Positions 18,698-27,169 are shown, numbered from the stretch's first letter. The stretch is DNA of 64,000 nt from Neptunitalea chrysea (GCF_027924145.1 NZ_BRVP01000004.1:1-64000), one strand, 5' to 3'. Program-made: numbers and translations. The notes: generated by a model from the sequence alone, not told the origin.

Positions 18698-19177
18698 ATG
18701 AAAACTTCTTTTTATGATTTAACTGCTAAAACTCCTAAAGGAGAAGAAATTTCTATGAACTCCTATAAAGGGAAAGTTGTTTTAGTAGTAAATACAGCTA
18801 CGAAATGCGGATTAGCACCACAGTTTACCGGACTAGAAAAATTACATGAAAAGTATAAAGACAAAGGACTGGTTGTACTTGGGTTTCCATCAGATCAGTT
18901 TGCAGGGCAGGAGCCGGAATCAAATGATACCGTTGAGCATGTGTGTGAAATGAATTTTGGAGTTACTTTTCAGTTATTTGAGAAATCGCATGTAAACGGA
19001 TCTTTTACCAATGAGATTTTCAAATTTTTAAAAAGTAAATTGGGGGGTATTTTTGGGAGTAAAATTAAATGGAACTTCACCAAATTTCTTATTGATAAGA
19101 ATGGGGAACCGATAAAGCGTTTTGCACCTATAACCAAACCGGAATCCATAGAAAAATACATTAAGGATTTATTGTAA
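18698..19177 (+). CDS. gpx: Glutathione peroxidase family thiol peroxidase
   Basis: A 159-residue thioredoxin-fold peroxidase reducing organic peroxides. The catalytic set is complete: Cys37 in NTATKCGLAP (cysteine, not selenocysteine), Gln67 in FPSDQF, and Trp125/Asn126 in KWNFTKF. Cys83 in HVCEMNFG may be the resolving cysteine, making thioredoxin the likely reductant; trxB lies downstream. I chose ATG 18698, not the GTG at 18671: the GTG would add residues outside the family and sits at the predicted transcription start. The stop overlaps the ohrR start as TAATG. Confidence 0.93.
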   Translation: MKTSFYDLTAKTPKGEEISMNSYKGKVVLVVNTATKCGLAPQFTGLEKLHEKYKDKGLVVLGFPSDQFAGQEPESNDTVEHVCEMNFGVTFQLFEKSHVNGSFTNEIFKFLKSKLGGIFGSKIKWNFTKFLIDKNGEPIKRFAPITKPESIEKYIKDLL

Positions 19178-19620
19178 TGAAGGCCAAAGAAGAATATCAG
19201 AAATTAGAAAATCAAATATGTTTTTCTTTGTATGCGGCGTCTCGTTTGGTAACCAAGTGCTATAAACCCTTGTTAAAAGATTTTGAGATTACCTATCCGC
19301 AATATTTAGTACTATTGGTTTTATGGGAACAAGAAGCTGTATCTCTTAATTTTATTGCAGAGAAGCTTTTATTGCAATCTAATACGTTAACACCTTTAGT
19401 AAAGCGGATGGAGGAATTAGAATTGCTTACCAGAACAAAATCTCATATGGATGAAAGAAGCATCATTATATCATTAGCAGAAAAGGGGAGAGCCATAAAG
19501 GATGCGGCAATAGACCTACCTTTTGAATTGGTCTCGGGGTTTAATTTTAGCATGGAAGAAATAACAATGTTAAAAACGTTATTAGATAAGTTAGTAAATA
19601 ACTTAAACGACGACCAATAG
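19177..19620 (+). CDS. ohrR: OhrR, organic-peroxide-sensing MarR-family repressor
   Basis: A 147-residue winged-helix repressor. The N-terminal LENQICFSLYAASR segment has the reactive Cys14 at essentially the OhrR sensing position (Cys15 in B. subtilis). The recognition region TYPQYLVLLVLWE ... LLLQSNTLTPLVKRMEELELL and the wing TKSHMDERSI also match OhrR closely. Later cysteines are absent apart from Cys28 (TKCYKP), so it is probably a one-cysteine type using mixed disulfides. It overlaps gpx by one base. It is expected to bind the 46-bp palindrome and release it when oxidised. Confidence 0.92.
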   Translation: MKAKEEYQKLENQICFSLYAASRLVTKCYKPLLKDFEITYPQYLVLLVLWEQEAVSLNFIAEKLLLQSNTLTPLVKRMEELELLTRTKSHMDERSIIISLAEKGRAIKDAAIDLPFELVSGFNFSMEEITMLKTLLDKLVNNLNDDQ

Positions 19621-19667
19621 TTTAAGTATCGTTTATAAACCCATAAGAAGTTTCAATAGCGGAATAG

Positions 19668-19697
19668 TTTGTAAATAATTTAAAAACGATATTTTTG
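19668..19697 (+). promoter_or_regulatory. Promoter of trxB
   Basis: TTTG (19668-19671), 18 bases, TATTTTTG (19690-19697); the start codon follows 24 bases later. Confidence 0.6.
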
Positions 19698-19721
19698 TTT
19701 ACATAATTAAGAAAGAAGATC

Positions 19722-20684
19722 ATGTCAGAAACAATAGAAAAAGTAAAATGTATTATTATAGGGTCAGGACCAGCAGGATATACTGCTGCAATTTATGCTG
19801 CAAGAGCTAATATGAGTCCTGTAATGTATAGAGGAATGCAACCAGGAGGACAGTTAACAACAACCAATGATGTTGAGAACTTTCCTGGATACCCAGAAGG
19901 GATAACAGGACCTGAAATGATGATGCAATTAGAGCAACAAGCAAAGCGTTTTGAAGCAGATGTAAGAGATGGTTGGGTTACTAAAGTTGATTTTTCAGGA
20001 GAAGTACATAAAGTATGGGTAAATGATGAAAAAGAAATACATGCCGATACCGTAATTATTTCTACAGGTGCTTCTGCAAAATATTTAGGATTGCCATCGG
20101 AGCAACACTATTTAAGCATGGGGGGTGGTGTATCTGCTTGTGCGGTTTGTGATGGTTTCTTCTATCGTAACCAAGAGGTAGTTATTGTAGGTGCTGGAGA
20201 TTCTGCTTGTGAAGAGGCTCATTATTTATCTAAGCTTTGTAAAAAGGTAACCATGTTGGTTAGACGTGATGAGTTTAGAGCTTCAAAAATTATGGCAGAA
20301 CGTGTAATGAAAACTAGTAACATTGAAATTATGTTTAACACAGAAACTGTTGAAGTTCTTGGGGATGAACAGGTAGTTAGTGGTGTTAAAGCTATTAATA
20401 ATGTAACCAAAGAGACTACAGAAATACCTGCAACTGGTTTCTTTGTAGCTATAGGTCACCAGCCAAACACCGAAATTTTTAAAGATTATATAGAGTTAGA
20501 TAGTACTGGTTATATTGTAAATGTATCTGGAACATCTAAAACCAATGTAAAAGGAGTTTTTGTGGCAGGTGATGCTGCAGATAGTGTATATAGACAAGCA
20601 GTTACGGCAGCAGGTACAGGTTGTATGGCTGCTTTAGACGCAGAACGTTATTTAGCAGAAGTAGAAGCGCATCAAGAAGCTTAA
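19722..20684 (+). CDS. trxB: Thioredoxin reductase
   Basis: A 320-residue FAD/NADPH enzyme that keeps thioredoxin reduced. The FAD loop is IIGSGPAGYTAAIYAARA, the redox pair Cys140-Cys143 lies in SACAVCDGFF, the NADPH loop is VIVGAGDSACEEA, and the late FAD motif is GVFVAGDAAD. Length and all motifs are intact. It is separated from ohrR by its own promoter and ends in a strong terminator. It supplies electrons for Gpx, MsrB and ArsC type enzymes encoded in the window. Confidence 0.97.
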   Translation: MSETIEKVKCIIIGSGPAGYTAAIYAARANMSPVMYRGMQPGGQLTTTNDVENFPGYPEGITGPEMMMQLEQQAKRFEADVRDGWVTKVDFSGEVHKVWVNDEKEIHADTVIISTGASAKYLGLPSEQHYLSMGGGVSACAVCDGFFYRNQEVVIVGAGDSACEEAHYLSKLCKKVTMLVRRDEFRASKIMAERVMKTSNIEIMFNTETVEVLGDEQVVSGVKAINNVTKETTEIPATGFFVAIGHQPNTEIFKDYIELDSTGYIVNVSGTSKTNVKGVFVAGDAADSVYRQAVTAAGTGCMAALDAERYLAEVEAHQEA

Positions 20685-20707
20685 TTGCTATTAAAAGAGA
20701 GTAAATA

Positions 20708-20740
20708 AAAAAGAGGTTGTAAAATTTACAACCTCTTTTT
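20708..20740 (+). terminator. Terminator of trxB
   Basis: A 16-bp perfect stem, AAAAAGAGGTTGTAAA (20708-20723) with TTTACAACCTCTTTTT (20725-20740), symmetrical enough to work in both directions. Confidence 0.9.
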
Positions 20741-20789
20741 GTATATCTAATCCTTTATTAAAATAAAGGGAATGTTCTATGTTAACTGC

Positions 20790-20858
20790 TTATAGCATTA
20801 ATAATACTTTACAAAGTATAAGAATAATTGTAATAACAAGTTTAGATAAAAATTCCAT
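20790..20858 (-). CDS. Possible 22-residue hydrophobic membrane peptide
   Basis: A short minus-strand ORF starts with ATG at 20858 and encodes MEFLSKLV, a run of Ile/Leu/Thr, then CKVLLML. It is amphipathic at the start and otherwise membrane-spanning, like small membrane proteins or type I toxin peptides. A hairpin, CCTTTATT with AATAAAGG, follows downstream (about 20752-20771). It sits 52 bases beyond the PspC gene on the same strand. Nothing but composition and context supports it. Confidence 0.25.
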   Translation of the reverse strand: MEFLSKLVITIILILCKVLLML

Positions 20859-20909
20859 AGCTTTAAATTAGTTTTTAGATGTAAAAATACTATTTATTAA
20901 TTAATTATA

Positions 20910-22670
20910 TTAATTTTCAGATTTAATTTTTTCAACTTCTAAAAACTGATTACCAGTAGTTTCCGATTTAGTGTCAATTTTTTCAGTTGTAATTTTCTCA
21001 GTTTCCTTCAAATTTAAAGAATCAGATGTAGAAGAAAATAAAGGATTGCTCTCGTCTTTCTGATTTTCATCTAGTTCCATTTCTTCTTTTTCTTCTTCAG
21101 AATAACAATTTAAACACTCCAATTCTTCATTTCCCATTACCCATTCATAATCGGGCATATCGCGGTCATAAATTCTTTTGTCGTTCTTTATATTACTGAT
21201 AATGTATTTAATAGAAGGATCTAATTCTACATATATGTCTTCAGGAACGTAAATTGTTACATAAACACTCTGATTTAAATATTTATTTTCGTCATCAGAC
21301 AATATGTAGTCGTCAAGTTTTATCAAGTTATTGTTGATGGTATAGTTAAAAGAAATATTCTCAGCAATGCTTTTAGCTTGATTGTAATTCTTTCCAGTAG
21401 ACTTTTTTTCTACCTTAATGTACATGACGGTGTCTATAGTAGGTCTAACATTTAATCGTACATGATGATTTAGTATTTTTTCTTGCCCGTCACTTTCTAC
21501 TATTGTAATTCCATTCGATTTGTAAGTGTGACTAAATATTCTATCCTGAGACAGGGCAATAGTTACCTTTTTTGGAGAGCCAATGGTATATTCATATTTT
21601 TCAGTATTGGTACTGCTAATACTATTCTCAAAGTTATGTTCAATAGCTACATAAATAAGACCAACTATAGCTAATATCCATACAGCTAATAGACTATATC
21701 TACTTACATTACCGATAGACTTTGTGTTATTGGCAATAATTTTAATTCCTAAAATTAGTAAGAAAAAGAATGGAATACCCACAGCAAATAAAACAAGCAA
21801 CATAAAGAACCAAAATGGAACATCATGTAAAAAATAACTTTCATTCATTCCAAATGGTCCAAAGTGCACACTAAATGAGCCACCAATAATAGCTGCTATA
21901 ACACCCATTAGTAAACCTATAAGCGTAGCAACAGCTACTATAATAAGTAGCACACCAGCAAATTTTCCGAATACTTTTAAAATAGTCACAATAATGTTTC
22001 CAATAGTTTCGAAAAAGGTTTGACCAGTAGATTTAATTTTTCTACCTGCTTTTTCATAATCAGCGTTTTTTACTCTATCGGCCACATCCTCAAATCCTTC
22101 TTTTACTTTTTTCTCGATATTGCTAATGTTAACCGGCTCCCCCCGCATAGACAATTTTTGCGCAGTAGTAACAGCTTCTGGCATAATTATCCATAAAATG
22201 ATATAGAGTAAAATAGGAGATCCAAATCCTGCTATTACTAATAATACCCATAATAAACGTATCCATAACGGATCTATGCCAAAGTAATAACTTAAACCAG
22301 ATGAAACCCCAGCTATATATTTGTTATCTGGGTCTCTAAGTAATTGTTTGTGTGTCCCTTTTGGAGCCGATTTTTGACGTATAGGTTCATCCTCAAAAAT
22401 TTCTTCATCTACCATGTAATCTTCCGGTTGTCCCATAATATCGATTACTTCAGAAACGTCTTTCATACTTACAACCTGACGTTCGTTCATTAATCGCTCT
22501 GAAAATAGTTCGGCTATACGAGCTTCTATGTCACCTATTATTTCGTCTCTTCCTGGTGATGAGGATAACGATCGTTTAATAGTATCTAAGTATTTCTGTA
22601 ACTTAAAATAGGCTTCTTCATCTATATGAAAAAACAGACCTCCTAAGTTTATATTTATCGTTTTGTTCAT
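20910..22670 (-). CDS. PspC-domain membrane protein
   Basis: A 586-residue envelope-stress-type protein. The N terminus (about 1-85) is a small conserved domain, INLGGLFFHIDEEAYFKLQKYL with GDIEARIAELF. The PspC domain (about 105-170) shows LLRDPDNKYIAGVSSGLSYYFGIDPLWIRLLWVLL. More membrane helices lie between about 215 and 345. The remainder is a large polar, probably periplasmic domain ending in an acidic Ser/Thr/Glu-rich tail. It follows padR by 6 bases; PadR-PspC pairs are frequent in Bacteroidetes. The role in envelope stress is inferred from PspC family knowledge. Confidence 0.85.
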   Translation of the reverse strand: MNKTININLGGLFFHIDEEAYFKLQKYLDTIKRSLSSSPGRDEIIGDIEARIAELFSERLMNERQVVSMKDVSEVIDIMGQPEDYMVDEEIFEDEPIRQKSAPKGTHKQLLRDPDNKYIAGVSSGLSYYFGIDPLWIRLLWVLLVIAGFGSPILLYIILWIIMPEAVTTAQKLSMRGEPVNISNIEKKVKEGFEDVADRVKNADYEKAGRKIKSTGQTFFETIGNIIVTILKVFGKFAGVLLIIVAVATLIGLLMGVIAAIIGGSFSVHFGPFGMNESYFLHDVPFWFFMLLVLFAVGIPFFFLLILGIKIIANNTKSIGNVSRYSLLAVWILAIVGLIYVAIEHNFENSISSTNTEKYEYTIGSPKKVTIALSQDRIFSHTYKSNGITIVESDGQEKILNHHVRLNVRPTIDTVMYIKVEKKSTGKNYNQAKSIAENISFNYTINNNLIKLDDYILSDDENKYLNQSVYVTIYVPEDIYVELDPSIKYIISNIKNDKRIYDRDMPDYEWVMGNEELECLNCYSEEEKEEMELDENQKDESNPLFSSTSDSLNLKETEKITTEKIDTKSETTGNQFLEVEKIKSEN

Positions 22671-22676
22671 GGTACA

Positions 22677-23009
22677 TTAGTGTTTTTGAGTTGTTACAAC
22701 GGTTACTGCATTATGTAATTCGTTCCAGGTATTGTTTAATTCTTTTAAGAAAATCTTACCAGTTTCTGTAAGTGCGTAATATTTTCTCGGAGGACCGGAT
22801 GTTGATTCTTCCCAACGATAATTTAGTAATCCGGAGTTCTTTAATCTGGTCAGTAAAGGATAAATAGTTCCTTCAACTACCAGCATCTTTGCGTTTTTTA
22901 AGGTCTCAAGAATTTCTGCAACATATTTATCTTCATCTTTTAAGATAGAAAGAATGCAATATTCTAGAACCCCTTTACGCATTTGCGCTTTGGTATTCTC
23001 AATGTTCAT
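22677..23009 (-). CDS. PadR-family transcriptional regulator
   Basis: A 110-residue winged-helix repressor with the PadR signature: MRKGVLEYCILSILKDEDKYVAEILETL, then VVEGTIYPLLTRLKNSGLLNYRWEES, and GPPRKYYALTETGK. It probably controls the downstream PspC gene and the locus itself. Its ATG overlaps the stop of a repeat-built small ORF (23006-23107) as ATGA, so its translation may depend on that ORF. PadR begins MNIEN, resembling the repeated MNIINQK. Confidence 0.93.
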   Translation of the reverse strand: MNIENTKAQMRKGVLEYCILSILKDEDKYVAEILETLKNAKMLVVEGTIYPLLTRLKNSGLLNYRWEESTSGPPRKYYALTETGKIFLKELNNTWNELHNAVTVVTTQKH

Positions 23010-23107
23010 AAGCCTTTTCTTTGAATGTGATTAAACTGTTCGTTTTTTTGATTGATGATGTTCATTTTTTGATTGATGATGTTCATTTTTTGATTGATGA
23101 TGTTCAT
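23006..23107 (-). CDS. 33-codon small ORF made of MNIINQK repeats, coupled to padR
   Basis: On the minus strand, three exact 21-bp repeats encode MNIINQK three times in one frame, each with its own ATG. They are followed by NEQFNHIQRKGL and a TGA that overlaps the padR ATG by two bases. The repeat length is a multiple of three and no stop occurs, so copy-number change would keep the frame. It could be a leader peptide that carries ribosomes to padR, or simply a duplicated start region. No peptide homology is known to me. Confidence 0.4.
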   Translation of the reverse strand: MNIINQKMNIINQKMNIINQKNEQFNHIQRKGL

Positions 23108-23122
23108 TTTTTGATTGATGAT
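23044..23122. repeat. 21-bp tandem repeat, three full copies and a partial fourth
   Basis: The unit TTTTTTGATTGATGATGTTC + A starts at 23044, 23065 and 23086, and a partial copy follows from 23107. Copies are identical, which suggests recent or ongoing slippage. The partial unit runs into the stop region of the DUF4870 gene. Confidence 0.92.
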
Positions 23123-23595
23123 TATTGATTGATGAATTTTAAAAAATTAATACTCAATGGAAACTGATAATATTCTCCTCTATTGGCTTTTATAGCTGCG
23201 CTTATAACACACACAAGCTCTAAAACTTTAAGCCCTATAAATAGGCAACCCAAAATAATTGTTTGAAAGAAATTACGGTTTCCAACGTGAAAATTTTCAA
23301 ATGAAAAGTAATTGCTATGAATGGCATTGTCATATACATCCCAAATGTTACCAATGTTAAAAGCGAAAAGCGAAACACCGGCAATACCTAAGACTATATG
23401 ATAAATAAGAATACTTAATTGAAAATTAATAGCTTGTTTGCCATGATTGTCAATAAAGGAACTTTTTTCTTTATTAATAGCCCAAAGTACTATTGGTACA
23501 ATAAAGTTTCCTAACGGAATAACAATTTTACTAAACACAGAAATTTGTATTACTGTGGCTACATTTTTTTGATGATTTGTGATTGATGAGTCCAT
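23122..23595 (-). CDS. DUF4870-family membrane protein
   Basis: A 157-residue Tic20-like protein with about four membrane segments. The family hallmark FIDNHGKQAINFQLSILIYHIV lies near residues 48-70, preceded by PLGNFIVPIVLWAINKEKS. Function is unknown; these genes often sit beside PadR/PspC genes in Bacteroidetes, as here. The 3' end runs into the 21-bp repeat family, and the 5' end also has CATCAATCA-like repeats, so the repeats may derive from this gene. Confidence 0.85.
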   Translation of the reverse strand: MDSSITNHQKNVATVIQISVFSKIVIPLGNFIVPIVLWAINKEKSSFIDNHGKQAINFQLSILIYHIVLGIAGVSLFAFNIGNIWDVYDNAIHSNYFSFENFHVGNRNFFQTIILGCLFIGLKVLELVCVISAAIKANRGEYYQFPLSINFLKFINQ

Positions 23596-23736
23596 TACAT
23601 ATTATTTTCTTATACAAATATATGTCTTTAAAAAGGTATTATGCAAAACATAGTACCTAAATTTAACATAAATTTAAGATTTAGCATCAATAATCATTTA
23701 CTATCTTTTTGTTGAAATAAGATGTATATTTAACAT

Positions 23737-24192
23737 ATGAACTTTACTCCTAAAAAATTAAATACTTTTTTAATGGTTAAATTACCTTCTGCATGGCTAT
23801 GTGGAGTACGAGTACAAACCATTGATACCAATAGCTGTACAGTAAATGTACGCCACAAATGGATTAATAAAAACCCGTTTAAATCTATGTTCTGGGCTGT
23901 GCAAGGTATGGCAGCCGAAATGTCTACCGGAACCTTAGTAATGAAAGAGATGTATGAGAGTAAGAAAAAAATCTCTATGCTTGTAGCTTCTAATAAAGCA
24001 ACGTTTACAAAAAAAGCTGTTGGAAAAATAACCTTTACAACTAATGATGGCGTTAAAATAAAGAAGGCTATAGAAGACACTATTAGAACGGGTGAGGGAC
24101 AAACGTTTTGGATGGAATCTATTGGGGTAGATGAGGTAGGAGATGTGGTTTCTAATTTTGCATTTGAATGGACTATAAAGGTTAAATCTTAA
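23737..24192 (+). CDS. DUF4442 hot-dog-fold protein
   Basis: A 151-residue protein that fits DUF4442, a thioesterase-like hot-dog family, with the helix region NPFKSMFWAVQGMAAEMSTG about residues 46-65 and strands such as SNKATFTKKAVGKITFTT. Many relatives act on acyl-CoA; the catalytic residue is not obvious here. It reads away from DUF4870 and is followed after 64 bases by the AIM24 gene. Confidence 0.8.
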   Translation: MNFTPKKLNTFLMVKLPSAWLCGVRVQTIDTNSCTVNVRHKWINKNPFKSMFWAVQGMAAEMSTGTLVMKEMYESKKKISMLVASNKATFTKKAVGKITFTTNDGVKIKKAIEDTIRTGEGQTFWMESIGVDEVGDVVSNFAFEWTIKVKS

Positions 24193-24256
24193 AAATTAGA
24201 TGTAACAAATTACTACAGGCATAAACCAATAGTGTATAATTAAAAAAAAAGAAGAA

Positions 24257-25057
24257 ATGACATCACACGAAATAGACTATGAAATTTTTGGAGAAGAAAT
24301 GCAATATGTAGAAATAGAATTAGATCCTCAAGAAGCTGTAGTAGCTGAAGCAGGTACCTTTATGATGATGGATAATGGTATTGCAATGGATACTATTTTT
24401 GGAGATGGTTCTAAACAAAATCAAGGAGTTATGGGGAAACTATTTTCTGCAGGTAAACGTTTGCTAACTGGTGAGAGTTTATTTATGACTGTATTTCTTA
24501 ATAACGATTATGGAAAGAAAAAGGTAAGTTTTGCTTCTCCGTATCCAGGGAAAATAATTCCTATAGATTTAACTAACTACAGAGGTAAGTTTATTTGCCA
24601 GAAAGATGCTTTTTTGTGTGCTGCTAAAGGGGTTACTATTGGTGTAGAGTTTTCTAAAAAATTGGGAAGAGGCTTTTTTGGAGGAGAAGGTTTTATTATG
24701 CAAAAGTTAGAAGGAGATGGTATGGCATTTGTACATGCAGGCGGAACCTTAGCTAGAAAAGAATTGGCGCCTGGTGAAATACTAAAAGTAGATACCGGAT
24801 GTATTGTTGGTTTTACACAAGATGTGGATTATGATATTGAGTTTATAGGGGGGATAAAGAATAGTATTTTTGGAGGAGAAGGGTTGTTTTTTGCAACCTT
24901 ACGAGGTCCGGGAATTGTTTATATGCAATCGTTACCGTTTAGCAGATTAGCAGGAAGAGTATTAGCAGCTGCTCCACAAGTTGGTGGTAAACAAAAAGGT
25001 GAAGGTAGTATATTAGGAGGTTTAGGTAATTTACTTGACGGAGATAACGAATTTTAA
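24257..25057 (+). CDS. AIM24 / TIGR00266-family protein
   Basis: A 266-residue beta-rich protein of the TIGR00266/AIM24 family. Family phrases include [38 protein letters not shown] and [29 protein letters not shown]. Bacterial members are cytoplasmic and of unknown function; a yeast homologue affects mitochondrial inner-membrane structure. The C terminus is Gly-rich ([13 protein letters not shown]). Confidence 0.9.
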   Translation: MTSHEIDYEIFGEEMQYVEIELDPQEAVVAEAGTFMMMDNGIAMDTIFGDGSKQNQGVMGKLFSAGKRLLTGESLFMTVFLNNDYGKKKVSFASPYPGKIIPIDLTNYRGKFICQKDAFLCAAKGVTIGVEFSKKLGRGFFGGEGFIMQKLEGDGMAFVHAGGTLARKELAPGEILKVDTGCIVGFTQDVDYDIEFIGGIKNSIFGGEGLFFATLRGPGIVYMQSLPFSRLAGRVLAAAPQVGGKQKGEGSILGGLGNLLDGDNEF

Positions 25058-25143
25058 CTGTTAAATTATTGTATTAACAATTTTTAACAAAATATTTCGC
25101 AATATAAACGTTATTTTTAAAGTGACCTAAAATATGAATACCT

Positions 25144-25341
25144 ATGGCTAGAGCAATGTTGGAGTATACCAAAACAATACTTTCAAAAGTTAGTTTTGAT
25201 GCTGTACTCTTTAAAAAAGAACTGGAGAAAGCAGTTAAGAGATTATTGCCTTATGAGATTGAAGAATTACGATTATGGCTGAAGCGATTTACAATACAAA
25301 ATCCAGAACTTTCAGAATGTATATTGTTATTAAATAACTAA
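25144..25341 (+). CDS. Small conserved helical protein
   Basis: A 65-residue cytoplasmic protein, amphipathic and mostly helical: FKKELEKAVKRLLPYEIEELRLWLKRF. It follows the AIM24 gene by 86 bases and ends in a strong terminator whose stem includes its stop codon. The even, functional-looking composition and the dedicated terminator argue that it is real. Function unknown. Confidence 0.65.
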   Translation: MARAMLEYTKTILSKVSFDAVLFKKELEKAVKRLLPYEIEELRLWLKRFTIQNPELSECILLLNN

Positions 25342-25384
25342 GAAAACAAAGAGCCACTTACTAAGCGGCTCTTTGTTTTCTTAG
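25338..25384. terminator. 18-bp-stem terminator overlapping a stop codon
   Basis: CTAAGAAAACAAAGAGCC (25338-25355) pairs perfectly with GGCTCTTTGTTTTCTTAG (25367-25384). The TAA stop at 25339-25341 lies in the left arm. A T-rich right arm makes it effective on the plus strand. Confidence 0.85.
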
Positions 25385-25463
25385 TTGTTTTAAAATAAAA
25401 TTTTAACTCAATAATTGAGATTAAATACTCCGATACTTGTCTCGAAATAGAAATGCCATGCTT

Positions 25464-25496
25464 ACTAAATGTTTCGTGGGGTTGCCCCGAAATAGT
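25464..25496. repeat. Inverted repeat downstream of oxyR
   Basis: ACTA / TTTC / GGGG pair with CCCC / GAAA / TAGT around a small loop, with bulges. It lies 30 bases past the oxyR stop and may end its transcript, though no T run follows on the minus strand. Confidence 0.35.
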
Positions 25497-25525
25497 TTAT
25501 TTTTATAAGTATGCTTAGCAGGCTT

Positions 25526-26467
25526 TTATCTTTTTGCAACTGGGCTAATAATCTGAACATTCTGAAATGCAATAGCACCTCGTATAACACCCATAATAAC
25601 TTCTCTTAATGCCTCAATAATGTGTAGTTTTAATTCGCTCTTATGATAAATAAGACTTACTTCTCTGGCAGGTGTAGGCTCATTAAAATAGTGTAGATTG
25701 TCTTTTTCGGTACCTTTAAGATCTAATGAATGTAAGTACGGTAATAAGGTCATACCCATACCTTCATTTGCCAATTTAATCATGGTTTCAAAACTTCCAC
25801 TTTCTAATTGGAAACGTTCATCATTAAAACCTTTATTGCTCTTACATAAATTTACAACGCCTTCTCTAAAGCAATGTCCGTCTTCCAGTAATAATATATC
25901 TTCTATAGCTAAATCTGTAGTGTCAATTTTTTTGTTGCTATACAATCTATGATTTTGCGGAATATAAGCAACAAAAGGCTCGTAGTACAACACACGTTCT
26001 TTAATATGCTCATGTTGTAATGGGGTGGCTGCAATGGCAGCATCTAAATTACCGTCCATCAATTTTTCTATAATTCCTTTTGTATTTAGCTCCTCAATTT
26101 TAAGATGAACTTTGCTATATTTTTTTATAAAGTTGGTTAAAAACATAGGGAGTAGAGTAGGCATTACTGTTGGTATGATGCCTAATTTAAATTCACCGCC
26201 AATAAATCCTTTCTGTTGCTCAACAATATCCTTAATACGATTGGCTTCGTTTACAATATTTTTAGATTGTTCCACCAGCTTTCTTCCTATTTCGGTAAGT
26301 TGTATTGGTTTTTTACCTCTATCAAAAATAAGAATATCTAATTCGTCTTCTAATTTTTGAATTTGCATACTAAGAGTAGGTTGGGTAACAAAACTTTTTT
26401 CTGCAGCTAATGTAAAATTTTGATATTTAGCTACAGCTAACACATATTGTAATTGCGTAATTGTCAT
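25526..26467 (-). CDS. oxyR: OxyR, hydrogen-peroxide-sensing LysR-family activator
   Basis: A 313-residue LysR regulator. The N-terminal helix-turn-helix is LAAEKSFVTQPTLSMQIQKLEDEL. In the effector domain the redox pair is Cys199 (DGHCFRE) and Cys208 (VNLC), the same positions as in E. coli OxyR, so disulfide sensing of H2O2 is strongly supported. A dyad of the LysR type lies in its own upstream region. dps lies divergently beyond a pseudogene, and katG lies about 23 kb away; both have similar dyads. Confidence 0.95.
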   Translation of the reverse strand: MTITQLQYVLAVAKYQNFTLAAEKSFVTQPTLSMQIQKLEDELDILIFDRGKKPIQLTEIGRKLVEQSKNIVNEANRIKDIVEQQKGFIGGEFKLGIIPTVMPTLLPMFLTNFIKKYSKVHLKIEELNTKGIIEKLMDGNLDAAIAATPLQHEHIKERVLYYEPFVAYIPQNHRLYSNKKIDTTDLAIEDILLLEDGHCFREGVVNLCKSNKGFNDERFQLESGSFETMIKLANEGMGMTLLPYLHSLDLKGTEKDNLHYFNEPTPAREVSLIYHKSELKLHIIEALREVIMGVIRGAIAFQNVQIISPVAKR

Positions 26468-26499
26468 TAGTTATAATTTAAGGCTATAAAAATACAAAA

Positions 26500-26520
26500 A
26501 CTATCAATATTACTTATAGT
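26500..26520. promoter_or_regulatory. Likely OxyR site upstream of oxyR
   Basis: ACTAT-N11-ATAGT is a perfect inverted repeat with the T-N11-A core of LysR-family sites. It lies 33 bases upstream of the oxyR start codon. The interior CAAT.TTA matches the dps copy. Confidence 0.6.
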
Positions 26521-26650
26521 AAATAAGAAAGTTTATGAGTGATATAAGTTATTGAAAATCAATTTTTTTTTATTTTAAACATTTTGTCTGTTTTAAATAT
26601 TTAGAATATTTTTATAGTAAGTGGTTAACTAATCTATTACCAATAAGCTT

Positions 26651-27099
26651 ATGAAAAAACTTCTACTTTTATTTTTACTTTTTTAGTTGTCAATTTTTCG
26701 GTAGCCCAAACTACAGCAATACCAGATCAAGGCTTTGAGCAATGGTTAATTTAGCAAGGAATAGATAGCGATAATACCTTAAATGGTTAGGCTCCTTATG
26801 ATCAGTTGAATATTAGTCAATTGCACACACCCATAAATTATTCATCCGATTGTGCCTTAGGAGTAGATGTTGTAGAAGGTAATCAGACGATAGCTGTATA
26901 TCCTAATCCTACAAGTAACTTTATTACTATAGATACACCAATGGATATAGATTATATAGAACTGTATGATTTAACAGGTAGAAAGCTGAACACATTTTAT
27001 ACAGGTTTTGAAAAGTTACCGTTAGATTGTGCCAAAGGAACCTACCTTCTTAAGATGTACGCTAGTGTTTTAGAAACCAAAAAAGTGGTAGTAAGGTAG
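26651..27099 (+). pseudogene. Broken type IX-secreted protein gene
   Basis: The start MKKLLLLFLLF runs into TAG at 26684-26686, but the next frame continues LVVNFSVAQ, a signal peptide end, so a frameshift in a T tract broke it. The body begins TTAIPDQGFEQWLI, like the N terminus of flavobacterial leucine-rich-repeat cargo proteins, and is then cut by in-frame TAG codons at 26752-26754 and 26788-26790. An intact sorting domain follows (VYPNPTSNFITID ... GTYLLKMYA). The repeats expected between the two ends are missing, so an internal deletion is likely. Confidence 0.8.
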
Positions 27100-27129
27100 G
27101 GTATAGGTGTTGTAAATTAAGGTATAAGA

Positions 27130-27150
27130 ACTATCAATGTTATCTATGGT
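27130..27150. promoter_or_regulatory. Likely OxyR site upstream of dps
   Basis: ACTAT-N11-ATGGT differs from the oxyR dyad in one arm base and shares CAAT.TTA..T inside. With the -7 element at 27170-27177 it centres near -43, a normal activator position. Confidence 0.55.
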
Positions 27151-27169
27151 AATTGATTTTTATTATTTG

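Noticed and set aside
23044-23122. CRISPR-like array
   Set aside because: The 21-bp units are contiguous with no spacers and no cas genes are near; this is a simple tandem repeat.
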